NCBI RefSeq assembly: GCF_015207985.1
Contig: NZ_JADEVV010000039.1
Location: 1 to 39,628 of the forward strand
DNA: 39,628 nt
From: Synechocystis salina LEGE 00031
GTDB taxonomy: Bacteria > Cyanobacteriota > Cyanobacteriia > Cyanobacteriales > Microcystaceae
Reading direction: 5' to 3'
Shown: one piece after another, positions 36,374 through 39,628 of the stretch
Position numbering within the stretch: the first letter of the stretch is position 1
Layout: the number at the start of each line of letters is the position of its first letter
Translations under genes and position numbers: made by a program
The notes under the pieces: generated by a model
Told to the model about the DNA's origin: nothing
Database searches by the model: none
The model's input: the letters and a program-made list of their open reading frames with translations, nothing else

Positions 36374-36868
36374 TTAGACCAGCCAACGGGGAGGAGTGAG
36401 TAAAAACAGTTGCCCCTCACCCGGTGGACAGTCCCAAGAGGGCAACGTTAAACCAATAATGCCAGCTTTTTTAACAATTAATTTGCCTTGGGGGCTACCA
36501 AAAATGAGATATTCGGCCCAGTTGGCTAAATCCGGCTGATGGCCCACTAGGGCAAGGCAACGGTGACTGCGGTGACGATATTCTGCGGTTAAATAGGCTA
36601 TGCCTTGGGGAATGTCTTCTCCAGGGGCGAGGGGGGAAAAACTTTCCAGTTGGGGGGCAAGGCCCTGGTCCATCAGGATCTGGGCTGTCTGCTGGGATCG
36701 TACTAAAGGACTGGTGAGAATGAGGTCAAATTCCACTCCGATCGCCTGGAGGCGCTGGGCCACCCGCTGGGTTTTGTCTTTACCTTTTTTAGTCAACTGG
36801 CGATCGCCGTCGGGGATAGTGGGGGACTGTTCCTGGGCAATGCCGTGGCGAATAAGGTAAAGTTCCAT
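36374..36868 (-). CDS. sixA: Phosphohistidine phosphatase SixA
   Basis: SixA removes phosphate from histidine on HPt or PTS proteins. It has 164 residues of the histidine phosphatase superfamily: LYLIRHGIA at the N-terminus with the catalytic [16 protein letters not shown] with the second Arg, and [11 protein letters not shown] with the second catalytic His. The absence of a long lid domain and the small size separate SixA from phosphoglycerate mutases. The target in cyanobacteria is unknown, since most have many hybrid kinases. Start is ATG 36868. It is divergent from the RsbQ-like hydrolase, 54 bases apart, and 190 bases upstream of gltA. Confidence 0.93.
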   Translation of the reverse strand: MELYLIRHGIAQEQSPTIPDGDRQLTKKGKDKTQRVAQRLQAIGVEFDLILTSPLVRSQQTAQILMDQGLAPQLESFSPLAPGEDIPQGIAYLTAEYRHRSHRCLALVGHQPDLANWAEYLIFGSPQGKLIVKKAGIIGLTLPSWDCPPGEGQLFLLTPPRWLV

Positions 36869-36922
36869 GGATATGATCGATAGAATAGGGGAGTCGAGTG
36901 CGATGAGCCGGAAAACTTCAGC

Positions 36923-37726
36923 ATGGAAAAATACAACATCCAGGTGTTAGGCAATGTTAACTCCGAGGAAACTTTAGTTTTTGCCCATGGTTTTGGCAGC
37001 GAACAAAACGCCTGGCGATTTATCTATCCGGCCTTCGAAGAAAATTATCGCATTGTTTTATTTGACTTTCCCGGTAGCAAACCTTCTAACAGTAAAAATT
37101 TTGACATTCAGAATTACAATTCCCTCAATGATTATGCCGATGATTTGATGGAGATAACCCACCTGGTTGGGGTGCGTCGGGGGATTTTAATTGCCCACTC
37201 CGCTAGTTGCATGGTCGGGGCCCTGGCCAGTTTGCGGGATCCGGATTTATTTAAGGGCATGGTTTTCATCTGCGGTTCTCCCCGCTATCGGGACGATGGG
37301 AATTACAAGGGCGGTTTTAGCCAGGAAAAAATTGCCACAATCCTCAATGAAATGAGTCATAACTATGCCGAGTGGATTCGCACCTATGCTCCGGCGGCGG
37401 TTAATGATCCCAACAAGCCGGAATTGGTGGAAGAATTTTCCCATTGTCTTCTGCAACTGCGTCCTGACATTGGCCTGGTGGTGTTTAGCCTCATCATCAT
37501 GTCCGATTACCGTCGGGAAGTGGCTCAAGTGGAACTACCCACTTTGATTGTGCAACCCCAGGAAGACATATTTGTCCCAGCCACAGTGGGGGCCTATCTT
37601 TACCGGACCATGAAAAACAGTGAGCTTTATTGGATTGATACCCCTGGTCATTTTCCCCACCTGGCCAACCCCACAGAAATTATCAAGGCGATCACCAGTT
37701 ATTTGGCTGAACATGGATTTGTTTAA
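36923..37726 (+). CDS. Alpha/beta hydrolase of the RsbQ/KAI2 group
   Basis: This encodes 267 residues. The sequence follows RsbQ and plant KAI2/D14 closely: [42 protein letters not shown], then [17 protein letters not shown] with nucleophile Ser93, [16 protein letters not shown], and Asp215 (QPQEDIFVP) and His243 ([11 protein letters not shown]) to complete the triad. In Bacillus, RsbQ makes a small cofactor for the phosphatase RsbP; in plants the relatives sense butenolides. No rsbP-like PAS/PP2C gene is adjacent here. Start is ATG 36923. The next gene follows after 48 bases in the same direction. Confidence 0.93.
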   Translation: MEKYNIQVLGNVNSEETLVFAHGFGSEQNAWRFIYPAFEENYRIVLFDFPGSKPSNSKNFDIQNYNSLNDYADDLMEITHLVGVRRGILIAHSASCMVGALASLRDPDLFKGMVFICGSPRYRDDGNYKGGFSQEKIATILNEMSHNYAEWIRTYAPAAVNDPNKPELVEEFSHCLLQLRPDIGLVVFSLIIMSDYRREVAQVELPTLIVQPQEDIFVPATVGAYLYRTMKNSELYWIDTPGHFPHLANPTEIIKAITSYLAEHGFV

Positions 37727-37774
37727 CTGCTAAGATTTTTTCGGACAACATTTGGGGCACTGGAGGGTTTAACC

Positions 37775-38971
37775 ATGGCAAAAGTGATGATTGTGGGCGC
37801 CGGAGGTGTGGGCAGTGTGGTGGCCCATAAATGTGCGGCCCTGGAGGATTTTACCGAGATTCTTTTGGCCAGTCGCACGGTGGCTAAATGTGACCAAATT
37901 GCGGCTCACATTGGCTCCACTAAGGTTAAAACTGCCGCACTGGATGCTTTTCAGGTCAGTGACACGGTGCAACTCCTGCGGGACTTTGGGGCGGATTTGC
38001 TCATTAACGTGGCCTTGCCTTACCAAGATTTGGTGCTGATGGATGCTTGCCTGGAAGCGGGGGTGGATTACCTCGACACTGCTAACTATGAGCCCCCAGA
38101 CGTAGCTAAGTTTGAATACAGTTGGCAGTGGGCTTACCAAGATCAATTCAAGGAAGCGGGGTTAATGGCCCTGTTGGGTTGTGGTTTTGACCCAGGGGTA
38201 ACGGGGATTTTTACCGCCTATGCCCTCAAGCACCATTTTGATGAAATCCATTACCTCGATATTGTGGATTGCAATGCGGGTAGCCATGGCCAGGCCTTTG
38301 CCACCAATTTCAACCCGGAGATTAACATTCGGGAAATTACCCAAAAGGGTCGTTATTACGAAGATGGCGTTTGGCAAGAAATTGATCCCCTTTCTGTGCA
38401 CCGGGACATTAACTATCCCCACATTGGCGATCGCCCTTCCTATTTGCTCTACCACGAGGAGTTGGAATCCCTGGTGAAAAATATTCCCACCCTGAAAAGG
38501 GCCCGCTTTTGGATGACTTTTTCAGAAGCTTACATTACCCATTTGCGGGTGCTGGAGGCGGTGGGCATGACCCGCATTGATGAAGTGGAATACCAGGGGC
38601 AAAAAATCGTACCGTTGCAGTTCCTGAAGGCTGTGTTACCGGAACCGGCTTCCCTGGCAGAAAATTATTCAGGACAAACCTCCATTGGTTGTTATATCAA
38701 GGGGGTTAAGGATGGTCAAACCAAAACCTATTACATCTATAACAATTGTGACCATGCTGCCTGCTTCGCCGAAGTTGGCTCCCAAGCCATTTCCTATACC
38801 ACTGGGGTGCCCGCCGCTCTAGGGGGACTGATGATGGTACAGGGCAAATGGAAACAAGCTGGGGTTTTCAATGTGGAAGAAATGGACCCCGATCCGTTTC
38901 TGGAAAAGCTCGGTTCCCTCGGCTTGCCCTGGCATGAAGTGATTAACGGCCCTTTTCCTTTTGATGACTAG
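37775..38971 (+). CDS. Carboxynorspermidine synthase (saccharopine dehydrogenase-like)
   Basis: This is a NADPH-dependent enzyme that joins aspartate semialdehyde with a diamine to give carboxy(nor)spermidine, the alternative polyamine route. It has 398 residues, the normal length. The Rossmann motif VGAGGVGSVVAHKCA begins at residue 7; GVDYLDTANYEPPD and GCGFDPGVTGIFTAYALKHH are family signatures, and the C-terminal NNCDHAACFAEVGSQAISYT with TGVPAALGG is diagnostic for this subgroup rather than lysine-pathway saccharopine enzymes. ATG 37775 has GGAGGG seven bases upstream. The decarboxylase NspC expected to follow it in the pathway is not adjacent. Confidence 0.92.
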   Translation: MAKVMIVGAGGVGSVVAHKCAALEDFTEILLASRTVAKCDQIAAHIGSTKVKTAALDAFQVSDTVQLLRDFGADLLINVALPYQDLVLMDACLEAGVDYLDTANYEPPDVAKFEYSWQWAYQDQFKEAGLMALLGCGFDPGVTGIFTAYALKHHFDEIHYLDIVDCNAGSHGQAFATNFNPEINIREITQKGRYYEDGVWQEIDPLSVHRDINYPHIGDRPSYLLYHEELESLVKNIPTLKRARFWMTFSEAYITHLRVLEAVGMTRIDEVEYQGQKIVPLQFLKAVLPEPASLAENYSGQTSIGCYIKGVKDGQTKTYYIYNNCDHAACFAEVGSQAISYTTGVPAALGGLMMVQGKWKQAGVFNVEEMDPDPFLEKLGSLGLPWHEVINGPFPFDD

Positions 38972-38989
38972 TTTTTAAAGCAATTTTCG

Positions 38990-39205
38990 ATGACTTCTGA
39001 TCCCATTACCCTCCTCGTCAACGGCGATCGTCAAGTGGCTGCTAGCCCGGTCACATTGCCCAATTTTCTGCAAAATCAAGGGTTTAACCTCCGTTTAATT
39101 GCGGTGGAATATAACGGTGAAATTCTCCATCGACAGTTTTGGCCCGAAACCCAACTGCAAAACGGCGATCGCCTAGAAGTGGTTACCATTGTGGGGGGTG
39201 GCTAA
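38990..39205 (+). CDS. thiS: Sulfur carrier protein ThiS
   Basis: ThiS is a 71-residue ubiquitin-like sulfur carrier whose C-terminal Gly-Gly becomes a thiocarboxylate that supplies sulfur for the thiazole ring of thiamin. The opening ITLLVNGDRQVA, the middle IAVEYNGEILHRQFW and the final DRLEVVTIVGGG fit the family. Start is ATG 38990, 18 bases after the carboxynorspermidine synthase stop; the two are likely cotranscribed. No thiG or thiE gene is adjacent within the window. Confidence 0.93.
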   Translation: MTSDPITLLVNGDRQVAASPVTLPNFLQNQGFNLRLIAVEYNGEILHRQFWPETQLQNGDRLEVVTIVGGG

Positions 39206-39315
39206 AGCTTCCATAAAACTCAAGCAAAGTTACTGATAGTTTTAGTAATCGTTATCCAAGAAACTTTGGCAAGATTCCTTTGGACTATCCTAGGTTTTTA
39301 ATCTGAGAAAACTTT

Positions 39316-39528
39316 ATGAGACAAGTTATTACCTATAAAGATGAAGATAACTATTGGATCGCTGAATGTCCTAGTTTAAAAGGCTGTATCAGCCAGGGAG
39401 AAACGAAAGAAATTGCTTTAAAAAACATTAAAGAGGCTATTTCTGGTCATATTTCAGCCCTAGAAGAAGATGGTTTGCCCATACCAGAAGAAACATTTGA
39501 GACCGGGAGCATCCCACTTTTGCCCTGA
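39316..39528 (+). CDS. HicB-like antitoxin domain protein, no adjacent HicA
   Basis: This encodes 70 residues matching the short HicB type: MRQVITYKDEDNYWIAECPS, LKGCISQGETKEIALKNIKE, AISGHISALEEDGLPIPEE. The partial RNase H-like fold of HicB is recognisable from the 'Y....D..YW.A..P.L.GC.S.G.T.EEA..N..EA' pattern. HicB normally pairs with the HicA mRNA interferase, which is encoded next to it. Neither the 110 bases before nor the sequence after contains HicA. It may be an orphan antitoxin or have taken another role. Start is ATG 39316; no good ribosome site is visible. Confidence 0.88.
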   Translation: MRQVITYKDEDNYWIAECPSLKGCISQGETKEIALKNIKEAISGHISALEEDGLPIPEETFETGSIPLLP

Positions 39529-39593
39529 GTATAAATGCTTAGTGATGTGAGTAGAGAAAATTGCTGTAAAAATAAGAAAAACAGGAAAAATCT

Positions 39594-39628
39594 ATGACCC
39601 CAGAAGAAATTCAGCAGGCCAAGGACTA
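39594..39628 (+). CDS. 5' end of an unidentified gene, cut by the window edge
   Basis: ATG at 39594 begins MTPEEIQQAKD and runs open to the window end. AGGAAAAA lies just upstream as a ribosome binding site. Too short to identify. It is not the expected HicA start (HicA usually begins near 'PK...G.EV...L...GF'). Confidence 0.5.
   Translation, partial: MTPEEIQQAKD

Overview
The window comes from a unicellular cyanobacterium of the Synechocystis type (PCC 6803/6714 group). Supporting this are photosystem II psbK, two nblA phycobilisome-degradation genes, a thylakoid-type c-type cytochrome assembly protein (Ccs1), a cyanobacterial arogenate dehydrogenase, and the octamer-centred palindrome HIP1 (GGCGATCGCC), which recurs roughly once per kilobase on both strands. 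Strain identity cannot be settled from sequence alone. Several proteins look like PCC 6803 proteins I remember, but KatG appears to have a shorter N-terminus.

Layout. 1-5.9 kb: 3' part of murB with a small hypothetical gene, a ferroxidase-type bacterioferritin, then a leftward group hisD, ybaB, CGFS glutaredoxin and bolA, and a rightward lysophosphatidate acyltransferase. 5.9-9.2 kb: psbK (45 codons), thyX, a CocE-type hydrolase and a small unknown gene. 9.2-13.4 kb: galE, a membrane protein, a DUF2605 gene, nblA2 and nblA1, and a small membrane-anchored protein with an L7/L12-like C-terminal domain. 13.4-18.3 kb: an M14 carboxypeptidase divergent from glutaminase glsA, a BrnT/BrnA toxin-antitoxin pair, tyrA and a first Uma2-family gene. 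18.4-21.4 kb: ctaD and ctaE of the alternative (A2-type) terminal oxidase and a second Uma2 gene. 21.5-24.6 kb: hslO and katG, leftward. 25.0-29.1 kb: three overlapping rightward genes (ccs1, a solute-binding lipoprotein, an MscS channel). 29.4-33.7 kb: a large acetolactate synthase subunit with a C-terminal zinc ribbon and a clear terminator, a third Uma2 gene, and a secreted S8-like protease with an altered Asp motif. 33.7-36.9 kb: aspartate/prephenate aminotransferase, citrate synthase and SixA, leftward. 36.9-39.6 kb: an RsbQ/KAI2-like hydrolase, carboxynorspermidine synthase, ThiS, a solitary HicB-like protein, and the first codons of one more gene at the edge.

How it fits together. Most of the window is housekeeping: amino-acid synthesis (hisD, tyrA, aspC, ilvB), wall and nucleotide synthesis (murB, thyX), redox and iron handling (bacterioferritin, glutaredoxin-BolA, KatG-Hsp33) and photosynthesis or respiration (psbK, nblA, Ccs1, CtaDE). 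TyrA and the 1-beta type aminotransferase together suggest tyrosine synthesis through arogenate. Accessory material is limited to small cassettes: BrnTA, three Uma2 genes and a lone HicB.

The most interesting signals are: (1) a solute-binding lipoprotein translationally coupled to an MscS channel with no ABC permease or ATPase; (2) an exact HLR1 (RpaB-type) motif over the nblA1 promoter, with a near copy before the adjacent DUF2605 gene inside a perfect 10-bp inverted repeat; (3) the membrane-tethered L7/L12-like domain; (4) the BrnT promoter palindrome; (5) residue-level departures in the protease, the oxidase and the bacterioferritin. I saw no rRNA, tRNA, CRISPR array, prophage or intact insertion sequence.
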